Notes under the pieces: generated by a model
The model's database searches: none
Seen by the model: only the letters and a program-made list of their open reading frames with translations
Told to the model about the DNA's origin: nothing
Assembly (NCBI GenBank): GCA_913061435.1
Contig: CAJXUK010000025.1
Coordinates: forward strand, 1 to 42,870
Source: an uncultured Thalassolituus sp.
Lineage (GTDB): Bacteria; Pseudomonadota; Gammaproteobacteria; Pseudomonadales; Oceanobacteraceae
Length of the DNA stretch: 42,870 nt
Direction: 5' to 3'
Shown here: in pieces, positions 27,153 through 35,540 of the stretch
Numbering within the stretch: position 1 is the first letter of the stretch
Layout of the letters: every line of letters begins with the position of its first letter
Program-made: the position numbers and the translations under genes

Positions 27153-28865
27153 ATGAATTTAGCCACATATGACTCAAACAGCCGCAATTTAAGCCCAGTC
27201 CATTGCTTGTATCATTGGGCCAAAAAAACACCCAATAGTGTGTATTTAACACAACCGCTTAACGATGGCACAGTTGTGGATTACACATGGCAACAGACGC
27301 TTGATGAAGTTCAGCGCATGGCGGCATATCTTAAACTGTTGGCATTACCTGCTAATAGCCATATTGCTATTTTGGGTAAGAACAGTGCTCACTGGATAAT
27401 GAGTGATTTAGCTATTTGGATGGCTGGGCATGTGAGTGTGCCGCTATATCCAACAATTAACACCGATACTGCCGAATACATCTTAGAACACAGCGAAGTA
27501 GCCTTGCTATTCATAGGCAAGTTAGATGGTAAAGCAGATACTTGGTTTGATATTAAAGAAGCGATTCCGTCTAGCTTACCTTGCATCATGATGCCCATGT
27601 CACCGGACTTTAAAGCGCAAGATAATAATAAGACCTGGGAAGATATTATCGCCCAAACAAACCCCATTAGTGATAATGACCTACCCGATCAAAATAGCCT
27701 AGCTACGTTAATTTATACTTCGGGCAGCACCGGTAAACCTAAAGGCGTTATGCACGATTTTGAAACCTTAATGCACGTTGCCAACAATATGGAGGAGCAA
27801 TTTGGCTTAGGGCCGAATGAACGCTTACTGTCTTACTTACCTTTAGCTCACTGTTTAGAACGCGTATTAATCGAAACAACGTCGCTGTATTTAGGCTGCC
27901 ATGTATTTTTTGCTGAAAACCTAGATACATTTGTCAAAGATTTAGGCAGAGCGCGCCCCTCCTTATTTATTTCTGTGCCTCGCCTTTGGATGAAATTCCA
28001 GTCGGGCATTAATGAAAAAGTATCGCCTACGATGCAAAAGGTTTTATTCCCCTTACCTATAGTAGGTAAGTTATTACGCAAGCGCATTTTACAGCAACTG
28101 GGCCTTGATCAAGTTCGACTGGCGGTAACGGGGTCTGCACCGCTTCCACAGGCAGTTATTGCCTGGTATCAAACCCTTGGTTTGGATTTGCTAGAAGGTT
28201 ATGGGATGACAGAAAATGCTGCCTATTCCCACCTTAATCCAGCTGCTGACAATCGATTAGGAACGGTAGGTATTCCACTAAAAGAAGTTAAGTGTCGTCT
28301 TTCTGACGAAGGTGAAGTGCTATTAAAAGGTCCTGGCACCATGCAAGGGTATTACAAAGAACCCGAGAAAACCGCAGAAATCATAACCGCTGATGGTTAT
28401 CTTAAAACCGGTGATTTAGGGGAAATTGATAATGACGGGTATTTAAAACTAACAGGGCGCATTAAAGATATTTTTAAAACTTCAAAGGGAAAATACATTG
28501 CTCCGGTACCGATTGAATTAAAACTCGGAGAAAGCCTTGCAATAGAAATGGTATGTGTTGGCGGTGGTATTTTGCCACAACCGATCGCTATGGTTATTTT
28601 GGATGAAGAGGTTCAAAAATCACTAAATAAAAACGGCGATCGCACAGCACTTCAAGTTGAATTTGAAGCGTTATTAAATAACGTAAATAGCACACTTGAA
28701 TCTCATGAGAAACTAGGGTTTATCGCTATTATGAAAGAGCCGTGGACCATGCAAAATGGACTACTCACACCCACCATGAAAATCCAGAGACAAAAAGTCG
28801 AGGATGCTTATGCGGACGAGTTTGAAAAGTGGCAAAAACAAAATAGCAAAGTTGTATGGGCCTAA
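27153..28865 (+). CDS. AMP-dependent long-chain acyl-CoA synthetase
   Basis: A 570-residue adenylate-forming enzyme that activates fatty acids to acyl-CoA with ATP. Motif I reads LIYTSGSTGKPKGV. Further motifs are LLSYLPLAHCLERV, LLEGYGMTENA, YLKTGDLGEIDNDGYLKLTGRIKD and a final Lys-bearing region KTSKGKYIAPVPIE. These match the bacterial and eukaryotic long-chain (FAA1/ACSBG-like) branch more than E. coli FadD. At 570 residues it is slightly shorter than most FAA1-type members (about 600). It sits inside block 2 between the bifunctional protein and the dehydrogenase, a position with no equivalent in block 1. It supplies substrate for the pathway. No signal peptide is visible. Confidence 0.9.
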   Translation: MNLATYDSNSRNLSPVHCLYHWAKKTPNSVYLTQPLNDGTVVDYTWQQTLDEVQRMAAYLKLLALPANSHIAILGKNSAHWIMSDLAIWMAGHVSVPLYPTINTDTAEYILEHSEVALLFIGKLDGKADTWFDIKEAIPSSLPCIMMPMSPDFKAQDNNKTWEDIIAQTNPISDNDLPDQNSLATLIYTSGSTGKPKGVMHDFETLMHVANNMEEQFGLGPNERLLSYLPLAHCLERVLIETTSLYLGCHVFFAENLDTFVKDLGRARPSLFISVPRLWMKFQSGINEKVSPTMQKVLFPLPIVGKLLRKRILQQLGLDQVRLAVTGSAPLPQAVIAWYQTLGLDLLEGYGMTENAAYSHLNPAADNRLGTVGIPLKEVKCRLSDEGEVLLKGPGTMQGYYKEPEKTAEIITADGYLKTGDLGEIDNDGYLKLTGRIKDIFKTSKGKYIAPVPIELKLGESLAIEMVCVGGGILPQPIAMVILDEEVQKSLNKNGDRTALQVEFEALLNNVNSTLESHEKLGFIAIMKEPWTMQNGLLTPTMKIQRQKVEDAYADEFEKWQKQNSKVVWA

Positions 28866-28900
28866 ACTTAGTAAATAAATATGCCTGCTAAATAATTTAA

Positions 28901-28920
28901 GGAATAATTTTTTTTATTCC
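28901..28920 (+). terminator. AT-rich hairpin after the synthetase gene
   Basis: GGAATAA and TTATTCC pair around a run of T. The stem is short and AT-rich and lacks a T tail after it. It could be a weak terminator or processing site. Confidence 0.35.
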
Positions 28921-28934
28921 AAAACCATAACGAT

Positions 28935-28959
28935 AACTATTAGTTTTTTATCAATAGTT
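28935..28959. promoter_or_regulatory. Inverted repeat before the block 2 acyl-CoA dehydrogenase
   Basis: AACTATT and AATAGTT are separated by 11 nt and lie 34 nt before the start codon at 28993. It could be an operator or an mRNA stem; nothing else in the window matches it. Confidence 0.3.
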
Positions 28960-28992
28960 TATGTTTAAGTGAAACGTATAAGGAAAATGATA

Positions 28993-30138
28993 ATGATTAA
29001 ACGTACTGTATTCGAATCCGAACAAGACATGTTTCGTGAGAGCTTCCGTAAATTCTTACAAGAAGAAGCGGTGCCTTTTCACGAGCAGTGGGAAAAAGAC
29101 GGCCAAGTGTCTCGCGAGCTTTGGCTAAAGGCCGGTGAGCATGGTTTTTTATGCCCAACAGTTCCAGAAACCTACGGTGGTGTGGGTGCCGATTTTCGCT
29201 ACAACGCGGTAATTGACGAAGAAGTCGGCAATTTTGGCTTAAGCGGTATTGGCTTTCCTTTGCACTCGGATATCTCTGTGCCTTATATCATGGCTTACGG
29301 CACGGAAGAACAAAAACAACGCTATCTACCGGGCTGTGTGAGCGGCGAAATCATCACCGCCATTGCCATGACCGAACCTGGCACGGGCTCTGATTTGCAA
29401 GGGGTAAAAACCAATGCAATTCTTAGTGAAGATGGCAGCCATTATGTATTGAATGGTTCAAAAACTTTTATCACGAATGGCCAAATGGCGGACTTAGTGA
29501 TTGTGGTTGCTAAAACAGACCCGGAAGGCGGCGCTAAAGGCACCAGTTTATTATTAGTAGAAACTAATAGTGAAGGGTTTGTTAAGGGGCAGAATTTAAA
29601 TAAAATTGGTATGAAAGCTCAAGATACGTCTGAGTTATTTTTCTCTGATGTAAAAGTGCCAAAAGAAAATCTATTAGGCATGGAGGGCATGGGTTTTATC
29701 TACTTGATGAATGAACTAGGCCAAGAGCGTTTATCCGTTGCGTTATCTGCCATCGCAGGTTCTGAATCGATTCTTGAGCAAACGGTTACTTACGTTAAAG
29801 ACCGCAAAGCCTTTGGTCGCTCAATTTCTTCGTTCCAAAATACTCAGTTTAAATTAGCTGAAATGTCTGCAACACTGACTATGGCTCGCGTATTTGTTGA
29901 TAAATGCTTAGAACTGCACTTGAAGAAAAAATTGGATTCAGTAACCGCAGCTAAATTGAAGTTGCTCGCCACTGATATTCAGTGTGATGTTGTCGATGAA
30001 TGTTTACAGCTGCACGGTGGTTATGGCTACATGTGGGAATATCCGGTTGCTCGTGCGTATGCGGATTGCCGTGTGCAGAAGATTTATGCAGGCACCAACG
30101 AGATCATGAAGCTGATCATTGGTCGCTCTATGGTTTAA
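28993..30138 (+). CDS. Long-chain-type acyl-CoA dehydrogenase, block 2
   Basis: The start at 28993 (MIKRTVFESEQDMF) aligns with that of the block 1 paralogue and has AGGA 8 nt upstream; longer frames to 28969 are not supported. The 381-residue product is nearly colinear with the paralogue at 21725. As there, the short-chain catalytic Glu is Ala (IYAGTNEIMK) and the base is expected at Glu245 in ELGQERL, the LCAD pattern. AMTEPGTGSDLQ, LNGSKTFITNGQ and LQLHGGYGYMWEYP are intact. It closes the duplicated part of the island, followed by a terminator whose T tract has become a hexanucleotide repeat. Confidence 0.93.
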   Translation: MIKRTVFESEQDMFRESFRKFLQEEAVPFHEQWEKDGQVSRELWLKAGEHGFLCPTVPETYGGVGADFRYNAVIDEEVGNFGLSGIGFPLHSDISVPYIMAYGTEEQKQRYLPGCVSGEIITAIAMTEPGTGSDLQGVKTNAILSEDGSHYVLNGSKTFITNGQMADLVIVVAKTDPEGGAKGTSLLLVETNSEGFVKGQNLNKIGMKAQDTSELFFSDVKVPKENLLGMEGMGFIYLMNELGQERLSVALSAIAGSESILEQTVTYVKDRKAFGRSISSFQNTQFKLAEMSATLTMARVFVDKCLELHLKKKLDSVTAAKLKLLATDIQCDVVDECLQLHGGYGYMWEYPVARAYADCRVQKIYAGTNEIMKLIIGRSMV

Positions 30139-30168
30139 AGCATAATTGCCCTATCAAACAACCCCCTT

Positions 30169-30205
30169 GAACGCTATGGACATCACACCCATAGTGTTCC
30201 TTTTT
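30169..30205 (+). terminator. Rho-independent terminator of the block 2 dehydrogenase
   Basis: GAACGCTATGG (30169-30179) pairs with CCATAGTGTTC (30189-30199), allowing one G-U pair, and is followed by CTTTTT. The T tail is the first unit of the repeat at 30201. Confidence 0.8.
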
Positions 30206-30259
30206 ATTTTTATTTTTATTTTTATTTTTATTTTTATTTTTATTTTTATTTTTATTTTT
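30201..30259. repeat. Microsatellite (TTTTTA)9 plus TTTTT
   Basis: Nine perfect TTTTTA units followed by five T fill 59 nt. They lie directly after a terminator stem and 30 nt before the racemase-like gene. Perfect hexamers of this number are expected to gain or lose units by replication slippage, which would change the spacing between any upstream promoter and the gene. Confidence 0.95.
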
Positions 30260-30289
30260 CAACAATAATAAATACAGGACACTGCCACA

Positions 30290-31489
30290 ATGACATTACC
30301 TTTAGCCGGTTTAAAAATTCTAGATTTCACTACCCTTCTACCGGGACCTTACGCGACTCAGATTTTGGCCGACATGGGTGCTGAGGTGCTGCGAGTTGAA
30401 TCGCCGACTCGCCCAGATTTAGTTAAGTTTATGCCGCCTTTTGTCGGCACTGGCAAAGATAAAGTTTCTGCGGCGCACGCAACTTTAAACCGTAACAAGA
30501 AAAGCATTGCCTTGGATTTAAAAAAAGAAGGTGCGGCTGAAATTATTCATAAGCTGGTTGCAGAATACGACATTGTGCTTGAGCAATTTAGGCCGGGGGT
30601 GATGCAGCGCTTAGGGCTAGATTTTGCGAGTTTGCAAAAAATTCAACCTAAGTTAATTTATTGCTCAATTACTGGTTATGGTCAAACTGGCCCATTAAAA
30701 GATCGTGCAGGCCACGACATTAACTATTTAGCATTATCTGGGCTAGCGAGTTTTTCTGGCCGAGCCAATACCGGCCCCGTACTTTCTGCAACACAAATCG
30801 CCGATGTTGCTGGCGGCTCGCACAATGCGGTAATGGCTATCTTAGCAGCGGTAATTCAACGCTCCACCACAGGAGCAGGCCAACATTTAGACATTAGCAT
30901 GAGTGATGCCGCCATGGCACTTACCACCATGTTTGGCTCCAATGCCATTGCTAGCGGTGAAAACCCCAGCTGTGGCAAAGAAATGCTCAATGGCGGACTA
31001 TTCTACGACTATTATCAAACATCGGATGATCGTCATATTTCAATAGGTAGTCTAGAACCTAATTTTGCTATGGCACTGCTGGCCGTATTAGATCTTGGCG
31101 ATTGGAAAAATAAAGTAGCCGATCAAAACTATGAAAACCAACAAGCATTAAAGACCGCCATCAGCGAAAAAGTTAAGACGCAGCCGTTAGCGTATTGGCA
31201 GGTAGAGTTTGCCAAAGTCGATGCCTGTGTTGAACCGGTATTAACCATGAATGAAGCGTTTGAGCATCCTCACTTTATTGAGCGCAACATGGTTACCGAA
31301 GCGGTTGATGAAGCAGGTACCATCATTAAGCAGATTAATACTTCACTGCCCTTTAAAACTCTATCGAAAACTCAAACACCACATAAAGCAGCGGGCAAAC
31401 TCGGGGCAAATTCTATAGAGGTTTTACAGCAATTGGGGTACAGCGATGCAGAAATTGATCAGTTAAGGAAAACTCGTTGTATTTGTTAA
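30290..31489 (+). CDS. CaiB/BaiF CoA-transferase family protein, probably alpha-methylacyl-CoA racemase
   Basis: A 399-residue class III CoA-transferase fold protein. It starts LAGLKILDFTTLLPGPYATQILADMGAEVLRVE, typical of the family. The racemase hallmarks are present: His142 in AGHDINYLALSG, and an Asp 30 residues later (Asp172 in QIADVAGG), the same spacing as His126/Asp156 of the mycobacterial enzyme. Alpha-methylacyl-CoA racemase interconverts 2R and 2S methylacyl-CoA so that methyl-branched chains can be beta-oxidised. Its place at the end of this island suggests growth on isoprenoid or methyl-branched lipids. A true CoA-transferase role cannot be excluded. The upstream hexamer repeat may affect its expression. 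Confidence 0.85.
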   Translation: MTLPLAGLKILDFTTLLPGPYATQILADMGAEVLRVESPTRPDLVKFMPPFVGTGKDKVSAAHATLNRNKKSIALDLKKEGAAEIIHKLVAEYDIVLEQFRPGVMQRLGLDFASLQKIQPKLIYCSITGYGQTGPLKDRAGHDINYLALSGLASFSGRANTGPVLSATQIADVAGGSHNAVMAILAAVIQRSTTGAGQHLDISMSDAAMALTTMFGSNAIASGENPSCGKEMLNGGLFYDYYQTSDDRHISIGSLEPNFAMALLAVLDLGDWKNKVADQNYENQQALKTAISEKVKTQPLAYWQVEFAKVDACVEPVLTMNEAFEHPHFIERNMVTEAVDEAGTIIKQINTSLPFKTLSKTQTPHKAAGKLGANSIEVLQQLGYSDAEIDQLRKTRCIC

Positions 31490-31563
31490 TTTTGTGGGCA
31501 CAATCTTACTTCCCCTTATAATTCCATTCGTTTAAGCTGGCCTTTTTATTAAGATGCTTAAAC

Positions 31564-32313
31564 ATGGAATTAAGTTCTGAAATTTTTGTTTTACTGTTTT
31601 TGGTTGCTACCGCCGCAGGATTTATTGATGCTATTGCTGGTGGTGGTGGCTTACTCACAATTCCAGCACTGCTATTTACTGGCATATCCCCGGTACAAGC
31701 CATTGCTACCAATAAGTTACAAGCGTGCTTTGGCAGTTTTACCGCGACTCGTTTTTATATTAAACAAAAGTTAGTAAACCCTAAACATCAAATAGGCGGA
31801 ATTATAGCTGCGTCGATCGGTGCAATTATTGGTGCGATGGCGATTCAATCTTTTAACTCTGAACTTTTAATTGCAATATTACCTTTTGCATTAATGGTTA
31901 TTGCTGTTTATTTACTACTCACCAAAAGCTTTAATCAGATCACCCATATCAGCAAGCTTAAAAAAAATACTTTTAATGCTACATTTATTACCAGTGTCGG
32001 TTTTTATGATGGTTTTTTTGGCCCAGGAACAGGAACGTTTTTTACGTTAAGCTACTGTAAAATGCAGGCGATGAATCTCATCAAGGCAACAGCACACGCC
32101 AAGTTAATGAATTTCACCACCAATATTGTTTCATTGCTTATATTTATTCTATCGGATCAAATTATTTGGCAACTGGGTCTTGCTATGGCAGTGGGCCAAA
32201 TAATAGGGGCTAGATTAGGAGCAGCCACCGCTATTAAGCAAGGGGCGGACTTTATACGTTACATGACGGTTATTGTATGTATTGGCATGAGCATTAGTTT
32301 GTTACTAAAATAA
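31564..32313 (+). CDS. TSUP (TauE/SafE) family membrane permease
   Basis: A 249-residue membrane protein with about eight hydrophobic segments. The N-terminal repeat has the family signature AGFIDAIAGGGGLLTIPALL and the second half the matching VGFYDGFFGPGTGTFF; the two form the inverted repeat typical of TSUP permeases. The family exports or imports sulfite, sulfonates, sulfoacetate or related organic anions; the substrate here is unknown. It lies between the beta-oxidation island and guaD, with no linked sulfur genes. It is convergent with guaD. The start at ATG 31564 has no strong Shine-Dalgarno sequence. Confidence 0.87.
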   Translation: MELSSEIFVLLFLVATAAGFIDAIAGGGGLLTIPALLFTGISPVQAIATNKLQACFGSFTATRFYIKQKLVNPKHQIGGIIAASIGAIIGAMAIQSFNSELLIAILPFALMVIAVYLLLTKSFNQITHISKLKKNTFNATFITSVGFYDGFFGPGTGTFFTLSYCKMQAMNLIKATAHAKLMNFTTNIVSLLIFILSDQIIWQLGLAMAVGQIIGARLGAATAIKQGADFIRYMTVIVCIGMSISLLLK

Positions 32314-32392
32314 TGCTCTGCGATGTGGTCATTTAGCTATTCATCATTAATCTGTTTAGCATTAATCTGGTTATCATCAAATACTGTGTTAA

Positions 32393-33709
32393 CTACCTAA
32401 TAGCATCACGTTGATGAGCACAATGGCCCTCTACGTAAGTTGCTTTAACAGCGCGATCATCGCCCAATATAATCATTGCGAATAATTTTTCTGCCAGTGT
32501 TTTACACTTTTTCTGCTTCAGTGACATAATTGACGTGCTATTAAAATCGAGCACGACAAAATCTGCTTCGTTACCTTTTTTAAATGAGCCAATTTTGTCA
32601 TCTAATTGTAATGTTTTTGCATTGCCCAAAGTCGCTAGATACAAGCTTTTCAGTGGCGATAATTTATTATTATTTAATTGCGTAACTTTATACGCTTCAC
32701 TTAATGTTTGCAGCATCGAAAAACTGGTACCACCGCCTACATCGGTCGCCACGCTGTATGATACCTGCTGCTGTTCTAATTTTTTAATATCCAGTAAGCC
32801 ACTGCCTAAAAATAAGTTAGACGTGGGACAAAAAGAAACACTCGATTCCGTTTCACGCAGGCGTTGATGCTCTCTGTTATTTAAATGAATGCCATGAGCA
32901 AATACACTACGTTTACCTAATAAATTATATTGGTCATAAACATCTAAATAGTCTTTCGCCTGTGGAAATAATTCTGATACAAACGCCATTTCATCTTTAT
33001 TTTCTGAGATGTGCGTTTGCATATACACATCTGGATATTCCGACAGTAACTGCTCTGCTTTTTGTAACTGCTGATGAGTTGAAGTAATGGCAAAGCGTGG
33101 GGTTACTGCGTAAAGCTGACGGCCATTATTATGCCAAGTTTCGATCAATTGCTTACTATCATCATAACTAGATTCTGGCGTGTCACACAAAAATTCTGGC
33201 GCATTGCGATCCATCATCACCTTGCCGCAAATCATACGCGTATTGCGCTTTTCTGAAGCTTCGAAAAACGCTTCAACCGATTGTTTGTGCACTGTGCCAA
33301 ACACCATGGCGGTAGTGGTGCCACACTTCAATAACTCGTCTAAAAAGAAGTTGGCTATGTTACTGGCATAGGCTTTATCTTCAAATTGGCCCTCTGCAGG
33401 AAAGGTATAGTTATTCAGCCAATCCATTAACTGTTCACCGTATGAAGCAATCACTTCCACTTGTGGATAATGAATATGAGTATCGATCAATCCTGGGATA
33501 ATAAGATGATCTTGGTAGTTAACAATGCTCACATCCGTTGCTAAAGAAGCTAACACCAATGAAGCCTCACCCAATTCTTTTACCTTGCCATGCTCTATCA
33601 CCAAAGCGCCATCTTGGAAAAATTGATAAGCACTTTCACCGTCTATATCGGGATCAGAAAGAAAGTTAAGAATGGCGGCTCGATAAACAGTCGTGCTCTG
33701 AGTATTCAT
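32393..33709 (-). CDS. guaD: Guanine deaminase
   Basis: A 438-residue amidohydrolase matching E. coli GuaD in length. It converts guanine to xanthine and ammonia with zinc in the cytoplasm. The metal site begins with His78 and His80 (LIDTHIHYPQ), followed by YAVTPRFAITST, QTHISENKDE, FAHGIHL and the Asp in VATDVGGGTSFSM. DTHIHYPQ and SVSFCPTSNLFLGSG are characteristic of guanine deaminases. It is divergent from the purine importer, and a RutR-like palindrome lies 36 nt before its start, so it is probably induced with the importer. Together they would import and deaminate guanine or its nucleoside products. Confidence 0.93.
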   Translation of the reverse strand: MNTQSTTVYRAAILNFLSDPDIDGESAYQFFQDGALVIEHGKVKELGEASLVLASLATDVSIVNYQDHLIIPGLIDTHIHYPQVEVIASYGEQLMDWLNNYTFPAEGQFEDKAYASNIANFFLDELLKCGTTTAMVFGTVHKQSVEAFFEASEKRNTRMICGKVMMDRNAPEFLCDTPESSYDDSKQLIETWHNNGRQLYAVTPRFAITSTHQQLQKAEQLLSEYPDVYMQTHISENKDEMAFVSELFPQAKDYLDVYDQYNLLGKRSVFAHGIHLNNREHQRLRETESSVSFCPTSNLFLGSGLLDIKKLEQQQVSYSVATDVGGGTSFSMLQTLSEAYKVTQLNNNKLSPLKSLYLATLGNAKTLQLDDKIGSFKKGNEADFVVLDFNSTSIMSLKQKKCKTLAEKLFAMIILGDDRAVKATYVEGHCAHQRDAIR

Positions 33710-33745
33710 AATAGATTCCAGGTTAATATTGTTTGTATATTTACT

Positions 33746-33759
33746 TGACCAATTGGTTA
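33746..33759. promoter_or_regulatory. RutR-like operator before guaD
   Basis: TGACCAATTGGTTA agrees with the RutR core TGACCA-NN-TGGTCA at all but one fixed position. It lies 36 nt before the guaD start codon on the minus strand. Confidence 0.7.
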
Positions 33760-33986
33760 GCTTTTTATTTTTACGTCATTTTTAAAAATCCAAGGATAAC
33801 CCATTTTAAGACCTAGATTGATCTTTAAAGCATATAAAACTGCTTTTAAAGAGTGATTTTGCTAGTTATTAAAAAAAGTTTCACTTTTTGATCGGTTATA
33901 AGCTGACCTTATGAACAATATTTTGTGATTGATCTATTTTTGCCGCATTATAATCCACTTTTTGCTCAGAAAATGTTCAACAAAAC

Positions 33987-34000
33987 TGGCCACTTGGTCA
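33987..34000. promoter_or_regulatory. RutR-like operator before the ABC importer
   Basis: TGGCCACTTGGTCA agrees with the RutR core at all but one fixed position. It lies 11 nt before the ATPase start, so a bound protein would cover the start of the operon or block the RNA polymerase. With the sites at 8059 and 33746 it forms a set of three. Confidence 0.7.
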
Positions 34001-34011
34001 GGAATTAATTT

Positions 34012-35538
34012 ATGAATCAAATCGAACTGTACAATATCACCAAACGCTACCCGGGGTGTATTGCCAACCAAGCTGTGGAATTAAAAGTCGGGACTGGTGA
34101 AATACATGCCTTGCTTGGCGAAAATGGTGCAGGCAAAAGCACCTTAATGAAAATTATCTACGGTGTGGTTAAACCTGATGAAGGTGTTGTGCGCTGGGAA
34201 GATGAAATCATTTCGGTTAAAGGCCCTTCTCATGCGCGCGATCTTGGTATTGGCATGGTATTTCAGCACTTTTCTTTATTCGAAACACTGACTGTTGCAG
34301 AAAATATTGCCCTCAGCTTACCTAAAGCTGAATCAGCTTCAATGGATATTTTAAAACAGCGTATTATTGAAGTGTCTGAGCATTACGGGATGAAGCTGGA
34401 CCCTAATCGCCATGTTCACAGCCTGTCAATTGGTGAGCAACAGCGCGTTGAAATTGTGCGTTGTCTACTTCAAGACGTGAAACTACTGATTTTAGATGAG
34501 CCGACTTCTGTTTTAACTCCTCAAGAAGTTGAAACTCTTTTTAAAACCTTACGAATATTGTCCACAGAAGGCTGCAGTATTTTATTCATTTCCCACAAGC
34601 TGGATGAAGTTAGAGCTTTGTGCGATCAGGCAACCATTCTTAAAGCAGGTAAAGTCAGCGGTCACTGTATCCCCAAAGACACTACGACGGAAGAGCTGGC
34701 TCGGCTTATGGTGGGTGACGATACTCCCCTTACTGAAGACTATAAAAAAGCTGAAGGCGACCATACTTTTTTAACCATTTCTGATTTGAGTTATGAATCT
34801 GACGATCCCTTTGCTTGTACTCTGAAAAATATTTCATTAGAAGTAAAGGCCGGAGAGATTTTGGGTATTGCGGGGGTAGCCGGTAATGGTCAAGAAGAGC
34901 TGCTAAACCTTATAAGTGGCGAAGATACGAGCAATAAAAAAACAGTGCTTTTTGACGGTAAAGCAGTTGGGCACTTAACTCCCGAAAAACGCAGAATATT
35001 AGGCTTAGGTTTTGTTCCAGAGGAGCGTTTAGGTCGTGGGGCTGTTCCTAATATGTCTTTGCAAGAAAATGGCTTACTGACAGGTTATCAGGGCGAATTA
35101 ACCGCAAATGGTTTAATTAAAACCAATAAAGTAAAAGATTTTGCTCATCGGATTATTGATCGTTTTAATGTCAAGTCATCTGGTATCGATGCACAAGCTA
35201 AATCACTATCCGGTGGTAATTTACAAAAGTATATTATTGGTCGTGAAATCCTACAAAATCCAAAGCTCTTAGTATGCTCTCATCCTACTTGGGGAGTTGA
35301 TATTGGGGCGGCGATTTTGATTCGTCATGAATTAATTAAACTGCGCGATGAGGGCTGCTCTGTGTTAGTAGTCTCTGAAGATATTGATGAACTGTATTCA
35401 ATAAGTGATCGGATTTGCGCTATCTGCGATGGTGAGATTTCGCCCATAGCACCTACTCACGATGTATCTATTAATCAACTTGGTATGTGGATGGCGGGTG
35501 ATTTCACATTTATTCAAGACAGTAAAGAAGCGGAATAA
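34012..35538 (+). CDS. ABC importer ATPase for purine nucleosides/bases (NupO/YufO type)
   Basis: A 508-residue ATPase with two ABC domains, as in nucleoside and sugar importers. Domain 1 has Walker A GENGAGKST (36-44), signature LSIGEQQRVE and Walker B LLILDEPTSVL. Domain 2 is degenerate: its P-loop reads GVAGNGQEE and the Walker B end is SHPTWGVD instead of DEP, while its signature LSGGNLQKYIIGREI is intact. This asymmetry is common in NupO-like proteins. It is the first of four tightly spaced genes, with 2 nt before the next. The RutR-like operator lies directly upstream. Substrate assignment rests on guaD and the regulator. Confidence 0.9.
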   Translation: MNQIELYNITKRYPGCIANQAVELKVGTGEIHALLGENGAGKSTLMKIIYGVVKPDEGVVRWEDEIISVKGPSHARDLGIGMVFQHFSLFETLTVAENIALSLPKAESASMDILKQRIIEVSEHYGMKLDPNRHVHSLSIGEQQRVEIVRCLLQDVKLLILDEPTSVLTPQEVETLFKTLRILSTEGCSILFISHKLDEVRALCDQATILKAGKVSGHCIPKDTTTEELARLMVGDDTPLTEDYKKAEGDHTFLTISDLSYESDDPFACTLKNISLEVKAGEILGIAGVAGNGQEELLNLISGEDTSNKKTVLFDGKAVGHLTPEKRRILGLGFVPEERLGRGAVPNMSLQENGLLTGYQGELTANGLIKTNKVKDFAHRIIDRFNVKSSGIDAQAKSLSGGNLQKYIIGREILQNPKLLVCSHPTWGVDIGAAILIRHELIKLRDEGCSVLVVSEDIDELYSISDRICAICDGEISPIAPTHDVSINQLGMWMAGDFTFIQDSKEAE

Positions 35539-35540
35539 TC

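Larger units (their letters stand above)
33710..34011. promoter_or_regulatory. Divergent control region of guaD and the purine importer
   Basis: A 302-nt AT-rich gap without a gene. Its main features are the two RutR-like palindromes at its edges (33746 and 33987). AAAAAGT-TTC-ACTTTTT near 33875 is a low-GC hairpin of unclear meaning. I saw no purine-riboswitch signature. Exact promoters were not assigned. Confidence 0.6.

Noticed and set aside
33760..33990. A possible purine riboswitch in the guaD/importer gap
   Set aside because: The region is very AT-rich and I could not find the conserved junction or loop pieces of known purine aptamers; protein operators explain control better.
34858..35300. 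Degenerate second ABC domain as a sign of a broken ATPase gene
   Set aside because: The frame is intact and a degenerate second site is normal in NupO-type importers.
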